A DNA stretch of 64,000 bases from Flagellimonas algicola (GCF_005937185.1 NZ_VCNI01000001.1:1964485-2028484); one strand, 5' to 3'. Counted from the stretch's first letter, positions 37,384 to 47,163 are shown. The notes: generated from the letters alone by a model not told the origin. Made by a program: numbers and translations.

Positions 37384-38934
37384 ATGAAACATCTTCTCCC
37401 ATTTCTACTGCTAATCGGCTTTTGCAATTGCCAACCTGATGAAACCCAAACCTGGATCATTACGCCTTACCCAAACACCGTTGCTGTTGAACCCGGTGGT
37501 TTTGATTTTGATCAAGGAATCAATTTTAAAACATCAGATCCAAATCTAGAAGGAGTTGTTTCCTTTTTTCAGAAAAAGCTGGAAGAAATTGGTATAAGTG
37601 TGGAGGCCGAATCCCGTCAAAAAATATATCTGGAACTGGTTAAGGGGGGTGAAGTAAGCCCCGAGGCTTACGTGCTACATATCAACAAAAACAGCATTAA
37701 ACTTACCGCTTCACATCCCAAAGGGATTTTCTACGGATTGACGACGCTTTGGCAACAATTGAAACTCTCAGGAAATATGTCGGTTCCCTGCGGAGTTGTA
37801 GAGGATGTTCCCAGATATGCCCACCGAGGATTTATGCTGGACGAATCCAGACATTTCTTTGGTAAGAAAAAGGTTAAACAGCTTATAGACCTTATGGCCG
37901 TGCTCAAGTTGAACACTTTTCATTGGCACCTTACCGATTCCCCAGGATGGCGGGTGGAAATCAAGGCCTATCCAAAACTCACTACTGTAGGTGGAATTGG
38001 CAACCACACCAATCCGGATGCTCCAGCCCGTTTTTATACCCAAGAAGACATTAAGGAAATTGTGGCATTTGCTGCCGAAAGACAGGTGGAGATCATTCCA
38101 GAAATTGATATGCCCGGGCATGCAACCGCAGCCAACAGGGCTTATCCCGAATTTTCTGGAGGAGGTAGCGAAAAACATCCCGAGTTCACTTTTGACCCCG
38201 GAAAGGCAAGCACCTATCAATATTTGACCACCATTCTTAAAGAAATAGCGGACTTGTTCCCGTCCCAGTATATTCATTTGGGAGGGGATGAAGTCCATTT
38301 TGGTAACGAAAAATGGAAAACCAATGACTCCATTCAGGCATTGATGCGTCGAGAAAATCTGTCCAGTTTGGTGGATGTGGAACACTATTTTATACGAAGA
38401 ATGGCCAATCAACTGACCCAAATGGATAAAAAATTGGCAGGTTGGGACGAAATAGTGGAATCCGATGTCTCCAACAAAAGCTCTGTGGTATACTGGTGGC
38501 GGCACGACAAGGAAGATCAATTGCAAAAATCCTTGGATATGGGTTACCAGACGGTGCTCTGCCCCAGGGTCCCGCTTTATTTTGATTTTGTGCAGCACGA
38601 TTCCCATGAAAATGGCAGACGTTGGAATGGGTTTGGTACGCTGGAAGATGTTTATGCCTATCCAGAGAGCACCCATAAATTTACCGACGCAGAGGCTGGA
38701 CTCATCAAAGGAATCCAAGGAAATCTCTGGACAGAAAAATTTGATTCAGAAATTTGGGTGGATTATATGACTTTCCCTAGAATGGTCGCCTTGGCCGAAT
38801 CGGCTTGGACTACAAAAAACAACAAAAATCTTGAACGATTCAATACCAATCTATTACCATTCTATGAGTTTTTGGATTCTCAGGATGTTGGATATTTTAA
38901 TAGTTTAAAGCCAGAGCTTACGCCTGAGCCTTAG
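37384..38934 (+). CDS. Beta-N-acetylhexosaminidase, GH20
   Basis: A 516-residue family 20 glycoside hydrolase. A signal sequence ends near Cys14-Cys16, so it is probably a lipoprotein although the lipobox is imperfect. An N-terminal GH20b domain (about 25-140) precedes the barrel. Catalytic Asp302-Glu303 are in HLGGDEVHFGN, and the substrate-binding NTFHWHLTDSPGWRVEIKAYP block is at about 177-197. It releases terminal GlcNAc or GalNAc from chitin fragments or glycans. The ATG at 37384 gives the signal peptide; an ATG 12 codons earlier is less likely. Confidence 0.92.
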   Translation: MKHLLPFLLLIGFCNCQPDETQTWIITPYPNTVAVEPGGFDFDQGINFKTSDPNLEGVVSFFQKKLEEIGISVEAESRQKIYLELVKGGEVSPEAYVLHINKNSIKLTASHPKGIFYGLTTLWQQLKLSGNMSVPCGVVEDVPRYAHRGFMLDESRHFFGKKKVKQLIDLMAVLKLNTFHWHLTDSPGWRVEIKAYPKLTTVGGIGNHTNPDAPARFYTQEDIKEIVAFAAERQVEIIPEIDMPGHATAANRAYPEFSGGGSEKHPEFTFDPGKASTYQYLTTILKEIADLFPSQYIHLGGDEVHFGNEKWKTNDSIQALMRRENLSSLVDVEHYFIRRMANQLTQMDKKLAGWDEIVESDVSNKSSVVYWWRHDKEDQLQKSLDMGYQTVLCPRVPLYFDFVQHDSHENGRRWNGFGTLEDVYAYPESTHKFTDAEAGLIKGIQGNLWTEKFDSEIWVDYMTFPRMVALAESAWTTKNNKNLERFNTNLLPFYEFLDSQDVGYFNSLKPELTPEP

Positions 38935-39042
38935 AGGTAATGGACTAAAAGCTTTAATTTTCTAATTTTAGACCAGTTGAAATATTGTTTTAAGCGGTTT
39001 TGAACCTATATAAACACAATCAAACTCGTAAAATTTCATTCA

Positions 39043-39618
39043 ATGAACATGTCCACCACCCAAATATTTATAGAACTTTTGATTACCGGTTTTGGCGGTT
39101 TAATCTGGATTGTCCTAATTGTTTTGGCCGCGGGAGGATTGGAAATAGACTTGATATTGGCTGGTGAGCATTCCAGCATAATATTGTTTCCCTTGGCAGG
39201 AATCGCATACATTTTAGGTATTTTGATAGATAGAATTGGATATCAATTATTTAACAAACCCGAAAAAAAGCAAATGCAGAAAGTTTTTAAGAATGAGGAA
39301 AAATTGGGAAAGGTGAAACATATGGCCAAATTTATCATGTTGAAATCTGAAAGACTTTCTGGGGAAATCGACTATAACCGAAGCCGACTACGATTGTGTA
39401 GATCATGGGTAATTAATTTTTTTTGTATTTCCGTTGCTTTATTGCTTTATATTTTTCTAAACTCCGTCACCAATTCCAAGTTTTTTATTATCCTTTCCAT
39501 TAGCTGCTTGATATTGTCAATTATCTCAGCAATTGTATGGAGAAAACTCACTAGGGATTACTATATTAATATAGCATCAAGTTATAATCATCTAAAAAAA
39601 ATAAAAAAACCTGTGTGA
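39043..39618 (+). CDS. Membrane protein of unknown function
   Basis: A 191-residue protein with four predicted transmembrane helices in two pairs (about 11-30, 44-64, then 124-142 and 146-166). Between the pairs lies a basic helical cytosolic domain (KKQMQKVFKNEEKLGKVKH). A short basic tail follows. The gene is AT-rich compared with its neighbours. It overlaps the next gene by four bases (GTGA). No family is recognised. The layout resembles small sensor or effector membrane proteins, but nothing shows a function. Confidence 0.65.
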   Translation: MNMSTTQIFIELLITGFGGLIWIVLIVLAAGGLEIDLILAGEHSSIILFPLAGIAYILGILIDRIGYQLFNKPEKKQMQKVFKNEEKLGKVKHMAKFIMLKSERLSGEIDYNRSRLRLCRSWVINFFCISVALLLYIFLNSVTNSKFFIILSISCLILSIISAIVWRKLTRDYYINIASSYNHLKKIKKPV

Positions 39619-40022
39619 AGCAAACCATTACCAAAAACCCCGAAAACCTTGAAATTCTTTATAAGCTTGTTGCCAACGGCTTTTACCAGGGATCTGTGGA
39701 AGCCACAAAATTTGAGTTGGTTGGAAAACACAGCACAAACTACAGAATTCTAGGTAGATTGAATGGCGAGGGCAAGTTTGTGGTAAAGGCCGAACCTAAA
39801 TTCTCCCATAATATTTCCCAAAAAATAATGTTGGCGCTTGGAATTTCCGCTTGCATAATTTTGCTGGTCAAACGCAACTGGATAATTCCGTTATTGATAG
39901 CTATCATGGGCTTGGCTTCATTGGCCACTACGCGAAGTAAAAAGAAGCGGGAATTGGACAGGTTTATGGACAGATTTTTGGATTTTGTCCAAAAAGAAGC
40001 ATCCAAAATCTCCTTGAATTAA
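39615..40022 (+). CDS. Small membrane protein of unknown function
   Basis: A 135-residue protein starting with GTG inside the stop of the preceding gene. Residues 1-65 form a soluble part (VANGFYQGSVEATKFELVGKH near its start), then two hydrophobic segments (about 71-86 and 88-104) and a basic, helical C-terminus. Translational coupling with the upstream membrane protein suggests a joint function. I do not recognise the family. Confidence 0.6.
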   Translation: MKQTITKNPENLEILYKLVANGFYQGSVEATKFELVGKHSTNYRILGRLNGEGKFVVKAEPKFSHNISQKIMLALGISACIILLVKRNWIIPLLIAIMGLASLATTRSKKKRELDRFMDRFLDFVQKEASKISLN

Positions 40023-40039
40023 ATCCTTAAACCTGAAAA

Positions 40040-42511
40040 TCACTCACTTTCAAATATCGCTTTGGCATGAATTGGTGTTCCGTCATCGGTAACTCCTTGC
40101 AAGGTGGCTTGATAGGTAGCCGGGAAGTCTGAAGTGTAGAACGAGACCTTTACCTTTCCTTCCGGAGAGAGTTGGACATAGGGTTCCCAACACAGGGTTC
40201 TTCTAAAATCTGCCTTTCCACGTTTTGAACCTTTTTTATTGTACACCGGTTCATAAAACTTCTTGGAATTCGCAAAACCCGGATGTACATAAGAAAGGGT
40301 TCCCACACCATTTTCCATTGGGGTTTGTTCTTTATAAAAGCGTTCCCTACCATCCAGTGTATATACCGCAATAATCCCATATGCTCCATTAGTGCCGTAT
40401 ATCGCCGTAGTGGCAGGCCTAATGTAGTCCACAAAGTCAATTTCAGGAACAGGAATATCAAAAATGGTTTGTTCTGCAACTGGAAATCCATTCAATAAAT
40501 AAAAAGGTACTTTGTCATACTGATTTCTAATGTACACTTGCTCCCCAACAACATTTACCCCGGGAATTCTACCTTGCAAGGCCGTCAAGGCATTTCCAAT
40601 AGGGTTTTTTCTAAATTGTTCATAATCAAGCGAGTATGATGGTCGGGTATAAAGTGCAGCTTTTCGTTTCCGCTTCATGTTGGCATCCTTGTCCAATTTA
40701 TTATCGGTCACCACCGCTTCTTTAAGTCGAATCAAATCCGCTTCATCCACATTAAAAGGTTTGATTTCCGGTAGCATTACGGGAAAAGCGCTAACATAGT
40801 CCACTTCCTTAGATCTTAAAGGCAGAGACTCCATTACCTTGACCTCTGGTGTGCTAAATGATTCCAATTCTATAAAAAAACTGGGGTCGGAACCTCTATT
40901 CTTTTTGCTCCTCTTATTTTTTTTGGACAGGGCGTTGGCATATACAAAAATGGATGTGCTATCCTTAAAATGTAGGTTTGTGAACTCAAATTCGCCCTTT
41001 TCATTGGTTTCAAAAACATCATAACCCGCTTCCATTCGGTTTTTGTACGCCAGTGAAACCTGTGCCGGAACAGCTTTGTCACGTGAATTGGACTGAACCA
41101 CCCTGCCTTTCAACGTAATTCCGTTTTCACGGGGAAAACGTAATTCCTCCACTTCATGGTCTATAAAGCTTCGCCAACCTTGGGTCATCATCAAAAAATC
41201 CAAGTTTTTTCTCCGCGCAGGATCTTTGGAATTAAAATAATAGGCCGGATTTTCAATTTCTCCCTTGAGTTCAGAAGTCAATAGGAGGTATGTTTTTATA
41301 TCGATATTGCCCATTCTGGGTGCTGATAAAGCAGTCTCTGAAACCGAAAGGGACATATTCGCCGCAAAATCCGCTGCATCCTCATCTACCTTTATTTCCA
41401 AATCCACGAGTTCCCTTTTCCCATATTGCCATTTGGAGGTTTCCATTCCTACCTGTTTGCTATCGGAATGGTGAAAAAACAGACGTTCGCAAATGGGCTG
41501 CCCTGAACCATCAAAAAGGGTAAACTGAACAATCCCATCTTTGACCAATTCTTTGGGCAAGGTCACCACAGCATATTGATCCTTCCCCTCAATTTTGGAA
41601 GTGGAAATTTTTTCCCCACCTTGAGAAGCTCTCAATTGAAGGCCATTAACACCTTTGGACCTGGAAGATTTGATCTCCACATTATAGTGGGCTCCTCGAT
41701 CAAACACGTGCATCATGGTTCCCGATACCAGAGCATTGGGCAATGGGTAAGTGAAAGTGTTGCCATTGTATTGAATCTCTGCCAGATACTTTTCACCATT
41801 TTGGGGTATGAATGACGTCATTCCCATGCCCAAATGGGAACTGGCAAACTCTGTGATCGTTTTACCGGAACCATCCACAACTTTTCCTCTAATGTTGGTT
41901 CCCAATCCATCCGGAGCAACCGATTTGAAACCCATTCTATTGATAAAACCATTAACCAAATTCCCTCCTTCAGGAAAAAATCGAAGATCTGGTTTCTCCA
42001 AGTGTAAAACAGCATCTTTTATTTCGGCCATAGGTTTTTCCCCTGTGAAAACCTTTTCCGAGGTAAGCTGCGAACCTCCTCCTATTCGGATATTTTTTCT
42101 GAAAAAAGTGGAGTTCCCAAGGTTGCGCATGAAGTTGGTATAGGCCCTAATGGTATACATTCCTTTTGTTGTTTCCACTGGAATTTTTAAATCCCCAGAT
42201 GCACTTCCCAGCTCTGTTTGGAGCATTCTAGTTATCAAGACCTTATTCTTGGAGTTGATTAGGTCAACATAGATAATTTCATTGGTCGCAAGGGGTTTGT
42301 TGGTGCCTGCTTGTACAAGATATGCTTTAAACCAAATACGTTCCCCAGCATAGTAATCCGATCTGTCCATGTGCAGATAAACCTTTTCTCGGTCAGTATT
42401 TTGAACAATGGCATCTGAATTGTAGACATTGTTATTGAATGAACTGTATCCTATATGGGAAAAGCAGACCATTCCCAGTGCAAGAAGGAGAAATCGAATT
42501 GGCGTTACCAT
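40040..42511 (-). CDS. MG2-domain protein with a C-terminal TonB-receptor plug
   Basis: An 823-residue exported protein (signal peptide about residues 1-24). The early EKVYLHMDRSDYYAGERIWFKAYLV block is the macroglobulin-like MG2 domain common in Bacteroidetes. A carboxypeptidase-regulatory-like domain is likely near 470-530 (LKGRVVQSNSRDKAVPAQVSL). Residues about 640-740 resemble a TonB receptor plug (LQGRIPGVNVVGEQVYIRN, GTNGAYGIIAVYT). No transmembrane barrel follows; the chain ends within about 80 residues. It is probably an outer-membrane or periplasmic partner of another transporter; this is inference. Confidence 0.78.
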   Translation of the reverse strand: MVTPIRFLLLALGMVCFSHIGYSSFNNNVYNSDAIVQNTDREKVYLHMDRSDYYAGERIWFKAYLVQAGTNKPLATNEIIYVDLINSKNKVLITRMLQTELGSASGDLKIPVETTKGMYTIRAYTNFMRNLGNSTFFRKNIRIGGGSQLTSEKVFTGEKPMAEIKDAVLHLEKPDLRFFPEGGNLVNGFINRMGFKSVAPDGLGTNIRGKVVDGSGKTITEFASSHLGMGMTSFIPQNGEKYLAEIQYNGNTFTYPLPNALVSGTMMHVFDRGAHYNVEIKSSRSKGVNGLQLRASQGGEKISTSKIEGKDQYAVVTLPKELVKDGIVQFTLFDGSGQPICERLFFHHSDSKQVGMETSKWQYGKRELVDLEIKVDEDAADFAANMSLSVSETALSAPRMGNIDIKTYLLLTSELKGEIENPAYYFNSKDPARRKNLDFLMMTQGWRSFIDHEVEELRFPRENGITLKGRVVQSNSRDKAVPAQVSLAYKNRMEAGYDVFETNEKGEFEFTNLHFKDSTSIFVYANALSKKNKRSKKNRGSDPSFFIELESFSTPEVKVMESLPLRSKEVDYVSAFPVMLPEIKPFNVDEADLIRLKEAVVTDNKLDKDANMKRKRKAALYTRPSYSLDYEQFRKNPIGNALTALQGRIPGVNVVGEQVYIRNQYDKVPFYLLNGFPVAEQTIFDIPVPEIDFVDYIRPATTAIYGTNGAYGIIAVYTLDGRERFYKEQTPMENGVGTLSYVHPGFANSKKFYEPVYNKKGSKRGKADFRRTLCWEPYVQLSPEGKVKVSFYTSDFPATYQATLQGVTDDGTPIHAKAIFESE

Positions 42512-42585
42512 ATTTTTGAGTTTTTAGATGTTATGGGACCCTTTAAAAATGCCACAATTTTCGTACCAAATCTTTCACAGTTGTA

Positions 42586-43263
42586 CTAGGGAGTACTGTT
42601 GCTCACCTGCAACAATTTCCCATTGTATAATTGGTGTCCCTTTAGCGCGAAATCCCTAATGTATTCAGCCATTTCCAAGGCCGTGACCGGAGCTTCATAA
42701 CCAGGAAAAGCCTCCGCCAACATTTCGGTCTGCACTGCCCCCAAGGCCAAAACATTAAACCTGGGGCCCGTTTCTTTAAACTCCTCGGCCCAAAGTTCTG
42801 TCAGTGTAATTACCGCGCCCTTACTTGAGCTATAGGCGGATAAGCCCGGAAACTTCATACTCCCTTGCACGCCCCCCATGGAACTAATGGTGACCACATG
42901 CCCGTTTTTTCCCATTTTTGGAACCACCAATCGGGTCATTTCAGCCACACCAAACACATTTACTTTGTAAACTGCCTCAAATTCTTCTGACGTAATTTCC
43001 AAAAAGGGTTTGTTCAATAAGCTTCCTGCATTATTAATCAATACATCCACAGCATCCCATCCTTCAATTATCTGACCCACCTTTTTATAATCCCCGGCTT
43101 GGGATAGGTCACAGGACAAGCTGTGTATGTTGGGCAACTTTAAATCGGAACATGGCCCTGCATTACGCGATAAGGCCAGTACTTGATGTCCTTCCTGTCC
43201 TAAAAGCTTTACCAATTCGTATCCAATACCACGACTGGTTCCGGTAATGATAATGTTTGCCAT
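42586..43263 (-). CDS. SDR family oxidoreductase
   Basis: A 225-residue classical short-chain dehydrogenase. The NADP-binding motif is TGTSRGIG (about residues 7-14), then NNAGSLLN, catalytic Ser in ISSMGGVQG and YSSSK as the YxxxK site. The product lacks a signal peptide and acts in the cytosol; substrate unknown. The start at 43263 opens on the first beta strand; seven extra residues upstream are unlikely. It lies 36 bases after the M28 peptidase gene on the same strand. Confidence 0.88.
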   Translation of the reverse strand: MANIIITGTSRGIGYELVKLLGQEGHQVLALSRNAGPCSDLKLPNIHSLSCDLSQAGDYKKVGQIIEGWDAVDVLINNAGSLLNKPFLEITSEEFEAVYKVNVFGVAEMTRLVVPKMGKNGHVVTISSMGGVQGSMKFPGLSAYSSSKGAVITLTELWAEEFKETGPRFNVLALGAVQTEMLAEAFPGYEAPVTALEMAEYIRDFALKGHQLYNGKLLQVSNSTP

Positions 43264-43299
43264 ATTTAGACCTCTTGACTCCACCCGAGGAAGTATTTA

Positions 43300-44331
43300 T
43301 TAATTTATCTTGATTTCTTGGGTTGGCGCATTTGCAATGCCTTCAACAACAGGTAACATTCTGTTCACCAAACTCGCCATATGTCCAAAATCCATCAATT
43401 CCACTTCATCCCCCACTTTATGGTAATGGTTGAAGTTTGTAAAATCGAAGGTGCAAAACGTATGGGAAGGGACTCCGAACTCTTTGTGGAACGGATAATT
43501 ATCAGAACGCTGGAACAGACCATATTTTTTGGCAGTAGGCAGGTAGCCCACCAATTTTTCGTTTGCATATGCATTGCACACCTCAGCTAGGTTTGACATA
43601 TTGTAACCCGTAATATATACATCGTAACTGGTGCTGTTCAGGGGAACCCCGGTCATTTCGAAGTTAAGCATGGCGTACAGGTTTAGATCTGCCGCCTTTA
43701 GCTTTTTGGCCAAATGTTCTGAACCTAACAAACCTTTTTCCTCAGCACTGAACAAAGCAAAAATCAGGCTTCGTTTATTCGTTTTTTTTGTGCTGAAGTA
43801 TCGTGCCAATTCCATTACAGTTGATGTTCCAGAAGCATTGTCATTGGCCCCGTTGGCAATATAATCTCCATTTTCGGGTGCAATGGTCCCTATATGATCA
43901 TAGTGGGCACCAACTAAAATATACTCCTTCTTAAGCTCCGGATCGTTTCCTTCCACCACACCTACAACATTATAGGAGGTTTTTTTGTAATTGGTCAAGG
44001 TATCCCGATAGGACTCAAAATAAGGTTTAACCTGATACGATTTAAAGTAGTTCTCAATATAGGTAGCGGCCATTGCAATACCCTCACTTCCAGAATCGCG
44101 CCCCTTTAAATCATCTGAAGCCAAATAGGTCATAAGATCTCCAATGCGCTCGGAACTGGAGAATGCTGTTGCTGAATTTGTTTTGACCGCGGTTTCTTCC
44201 ACAACAGAACCTTTAAGCGCATCTGGCCCATCGGGTTTTTCTGAATCTGTAGATGAATAGGTCGGAATTTTTTTGGTGGAACTACAACCCATGACTAGAA
44301 CCATGAGCAAATAAACAAGTACGTTTTTCAT
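43300..44331 (-). CDS. M28 family zinc aminopeptidase, lipoprotein
   Basis: A 343-residue lipoprotein with lipobox VMGC (Cys16) and a Ser/Thr-rich linker. The M28 peptidase domain has its zinc ligands in GAHYDHIG (His, about 141), GANDNASGT (Asp), the catalytic EE of FSAEEKGLLGS, and later Asp and His residues (SDNYPFHKEFG). It should remove N-terminal residues from peptides at the cell surface or in the periplasm. It begins about 120 bases after the pdhC stop. Confidence 0.9.
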   Translation of the reverse strand: MKNVLVYLLMVLVMGCSSTKKIPTYSSTDSEKPDGPDALKGSVVEETAVKTNSATAFSSSERIGDLMTYLASDDLKGRDSGSEGIAMAATYIENYFKSYQVKPYFESYRDTLTNYKKTSYNVVGVVEGNDPELKKEYILVGAHYDHIGTIAPENGDYIANGANDNASGTSTVMELARYFSTKKTNKRSLIFALFSAEEKGLLGSEHLAKKLKAADLNLYAMLNFEMTGVPLNSTSYDVYITGYNMSNLAEVCNAYANEKLVGYLPTAKKYGLFQRSDNYPFHKEFGVPSHTFCTFDFTNFNHYHKVGDEVELMDFGHMASLVNRMLPVVEGIANAPTQEIKIN

Positions 44332-44354
44332 TTTGATGAATTTGTTTTAAAGAT

Positions 44355-44379
44355 AAAAAAAGCATCCTAAAAGGATGCT
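44355..44379 (-). terminator. Terminator of the pdhA-pdhC operon
   Basis: AGCATCC and GGATGCT form a seven-base stem with a five-base loop; on the minus strand it is followed by a run of seven T, about 75 bases after the pdhC stop. Confidence 0.8.
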
Positions 44380-44453
44380 CTTATATCGATATGTAAAAAA
44401 CAGCTTTTGACTGCTCCTTCGACTTCCCTTGGGACGTCTGCTGGAACTGACAA

Positions 44454-46079
44454 CTATGCCAGCATGGTCACTGGGTTTTCCAGGTAGGAACGGAGGGTCT
44501 GCAAAAATTGCGCACCCGTGGCACCATCCACAGTTCTATGGTCGCAGGCCAAGGTCACCTTCATAGTGCTACCAGGCACCACTTCCCCGTTTTTCACAAC
44601 GGGCTTATCAACAATGGCCCCTACAGAAAGAATTGCCGAATTCGGTTGATTGATAATGGAGGTAAATTCCAAAATTCCGAACATTCCCAAATTGGAAACA
44701 GTGAAGGTACTTCCTTCCATTTCATCCGGTTTGATCTTTTTATTTCTAGCGCGTCCGGCCAAGTCCTTGACAGATGCACCTAGTTGGGTTAGGCTTAGCT
44801 GGTCTGCAAATTTAATTACAGGCACCACCAGGCCTTCATCAACAGCAACCGCCACACCCATGTGGACATGCTGCTTGTAGATGGTAGTATCACCATTCCA
44901 AGAGGTATTTACCTGTGGATGCTTTTTCAAAGCCATGGCACAAGCCTTCAACACCATGTCATTAAAGGAAACCTTGGTATCCGGTAAATTATTGATTTGA
45001 ACTCTAGAAGCTTTGGCATTATCCATATCCACCTCAATGGTCAGGTAATAATGCGGTGCTGAAAATTTGGACTCACCCAAACGCTTGGCAATCACTTTGC
45101 GCATGGTAGAATTTTTCACTTCTTCCTGACTTTCTTCACCTACCGCCAAAGGGATGGGTACAATAGGAGCGGAAGCTGCAGGTGCTTCTACTTTTTCTGT
45201 AGCTGGAGTAGGTTTTGTTGAAGGTTGATAATTCTCTACGTCCCTTTTGATGATTCTTCCATGATCACCTGAACCCGCAACATCAGCCAAATTGATTCCT
45301 TTGTCGCTAGCTATTTTTTTTGCTAACGGAGAAGCCAAAACACGTCCGTTTTGCGAAGGCGTAGTTTGCGCAGTTGCTTCTGAGGCCACAGGAGCAGCAG
45401 GGGCTTTCTCGGCCATAGGAACACTTTCTGCAACAGGAGCACCGGCAGGGGCACTCAACACAGCGTTTACATCAGTACCTTCAGGGCCAATAACTGCCAA
45501 CACCTCATCTACAGGTGCTGATTCACCTTCCTGGATTCCGATATGCAATAAAATTCCCGAATAAAAGGATTCGAACTCCATAGTGGCTTTATCCGTCTCA
45601 ATCTCGGCTAAAATATCTCCTTCTTCTACCGAATCGCCCACTTTTTTTAACCAGGATGCCACAGTTCCTTCTTCCATGGTATCACTTAAACGGGGCATTT
45701 TTACAATTTCCACGCCCTCAGGAGTGGCCGCAGCGACAGGAGCAGCGGTAGCTACTGTTGCAGTTTCGGCCACAGGAGATGGGGCCTCTTCAACAGTCGC
45801 CGTGGTACTTCCACCAGCCAACAATGAGGATATATCCTCCCCATCTTCACCAATGATGGCAAGAAGCGAATCCACAGGAGCGCCGTCTCCTTCAGCAATA
45901 CCAATATGCAGTAGTGTTCCTTCATGAAAGGACTCAAACTCCATGGTGGCCTTGTCCGTCTCGATCTCTGCCAAAATATCTCCTTCCTCTATTTTGTCCC
46001 CTACTTTTTTAAGCCATTTTGCCACGGTACCTTCTTCCATGGTATCGCTTAAACGGGGCATGTTGATCACTTCTGCCAT
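44454..46079 (-). CDS. pdhC: Pyruvate dehydrogenase E2, dihydrolipoamide acetyltransferase
   Basis: A 541-residue E2 subunit that transfers acetyl groups from lipoate to CoA. Two lipoyl domains carry the ETDKATMEFE motif (lipoylated Lys43 and Lys164), joined by Ala/Pro/Val/Thr-rich linkers. A peripheral-subunit-binding domain (about 250-285, ASPLAKKIASDKGINL) follows, then the catalytic domain with DHRTVDGATG (His514, Asp518). It lies four bases after pdhA. The two near-identical lipoyl domains suggest an internal duplication. Confidence 0.95.
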   Translation of the reverse strand: MAEVINMPRLSDTMEEGTVAKWLKKVGDKIEEGDILAEIETDKATMEFESFHEGTLLHIGIAEGDGAPVDSLLAIIGEDGEDISSLLAGGSTTATVEEAPSPVAETATVATAAPVAAATPEGVEIVKMPRLSDTMEEGTVASWLKKVGDSVEEGDILAEIETDKATMEFESFYSGILLHIGIQEGESAPVDEVLAVIGPEGTDVNAVLSAPAGAPVAESVPMAEKAPAAPVASEATAQTTPSQNGRVLASPLAKKIASDKGINLADVAGSGDHGRIIKRDVENYQPSTKPTPATEKVEAPAASAPIVPIPLAVGEESQEEVKNSTMRKVIAKRLGESKFSAPHYYLTIEVDMDNAKASRVQINNLPDTKVSFNDMVLKACAMALKKHPQVNTSWNGDTTIYKQHVHMGVAVAVDEGLVVPVIKFADQLSLTQLGASVKDLAGRARNKKIKPDEMEGSTFTVSNLGMFGILEFTSIINQPNSAILSVGAIVDKPVVKNGEVVPGSTMKVTLACDHRTVDGATGAQFLQTLRSYLENPVTMLA

Positions 46080-46083
46080 TTAC

Positions 46084-47082
46084 CTAAAGTTTATGTTGTA
46101 AAAATGGATAATCTTCTTGTTCGTATACGGTATCGTAAAGTTGTTGAATTGGAGGAAAATCAGATTCCTCGGCAAACTTCTCACATTCAGATACCAAATC
46201 CTTCACCCCTTTGTCCATTTCCTTGATTTCATCTTCTGAGGCATAGCCTTTTTCCAAGATGATATCTTTAACCTGGGTAATAGGATCAATTTTTTTGTAT
46301 TCCTCTACTTCTTCCTTGGTTCGGTAGTGCTGTGCGTCAGACATAGAATGACCTCGGTAGCGGTAGGTCTTCATCTCCAAGAATGTTGGCCCTCCACCAG
46401 TTCTGGCTCGCTCAATGGCCTTGTCCACTTCTTTTGCCACAATCGCCGGATCCATACCATCCACAGGACCACACGGCATCTCATAGCCCAGACCCAATTT
46501 CCAAATATCAGTAGTATGTGCGGTACGCGCTACAGAAGTACCCATTGCATAGCCGTTGTTTTCACAAATAAATACTACAGGAAGTTGCCACAGCATGGCC
46601 AAATTGAACGCCTCGTGCAAGGAACCTTGTCTTACAGCCCCATCACCCATATAACATAGAGTTACAGAATCTCTCTTAAAATACTTGTCCGCAAAGGCCA
46701 ATCCAGCACCTAATGGAATCTGCCCACCTACAATACCATGACCTCCGTAAAAACGATGTTCTTTGGAAAAAATATGCATAGACCCACCCATACCTTTGGA
46801 GGTACCTGTTACCTTTCCGTAGAGTTCGGCCATTACCTTTCTTGGATCAACGCCCATTCCTATAGGTTGCACATGGTTACGATAGGCCGTGATCATACGG
46901 TCTTTGGTCAAATCCATGGCATGCAGGGAACCTGCCAAAACAGCCTCTTGACCATTATACAAGTGTAGAAAACCTCTAACTTTTTGTTGAATATATACAG
47001 CGGCGAGTTTGTCCTCAAACTTTCTCCAGAACAACATGTCCTCGTACCACTTTAAATAGACTTCTTTGGTAATTTTTTTCAT
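46084..47082 (-). CDS. pdhA: Pyruvate dehydrogenase E1 component, alpha subunit
   Basis: A 333-residue E1 alpha subunit. The thiamine-diphosphate motif runs from GDGAVRQGSLHEAFN to the ENNGYAMGT segment, with Mg ligands there, and the phosphorylation-loop region RYRGHSMSD is present. The start at 47082 gives the standard N-terminus (MKKITKEVYLKWYEDML). E1 beta is not beside it, so the alpha-beta partner must be encoded elsewhere, a usual arrangement in flavobacteria as far as I know. It forms an operon with pdhC. Confidence 0.94.
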   Translation of the reverse strand: MKKITKEVYLKWYEDMLFWRKFEDKLAAVYIQQKVRGFLHLYNGQEAVLAGSLHAMDLTKDRMITAYRNHVQPIGMGVDPRKVMAELYGKVTGTSKGMGGSMHIFSKEHRFYGGHGIVGGQIPLGAGLAFADKYFKRDSVTLCYMGDGAVRQGSLHEAFNLAMLWQLPVVFICENNGYAMGTSVARTAHTTDIWKLGLGYEMPCGPVDGMDPAIVAKEVDKAIERARTGGGPTFLEMKTYRYRGHSMSDAQHYRTKEEVEEYKKIDPITQVKDIILEKGYASEDEIKEMDKGVKDLVSECEKFAEESDFPPIQQLYDTVYEQEDYPFLQHKL

Positions 47083-47124
47083 CAACGGTTGAATTAAACG
47101 AAATGTCCCTGTTTGGGAGAACAG

Positions 47125-47132
47125 CAAAAATA
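47125..47132 (-). promoter_or_regulatory. -7 element of the pdhA promoter
   Basis: The minus strand reads TATTTTTG, an exact TAnnTTTG match, with a leader of about 37 bases before pdhA. The -33 box is weak. Confidence 0.5.
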
Positions 47133-47163
47133 CATATATATCTGTTTTGTAAAAAGAATTGGA

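Noticed and set aside
37768..38718. Open frame of 316 codons on the minus strand
   Set aside because: It lies wholly opposite the GH20 hexosaminidase gene, which has complete family motifs. The antisense product has no signal, domain or sensible composition.
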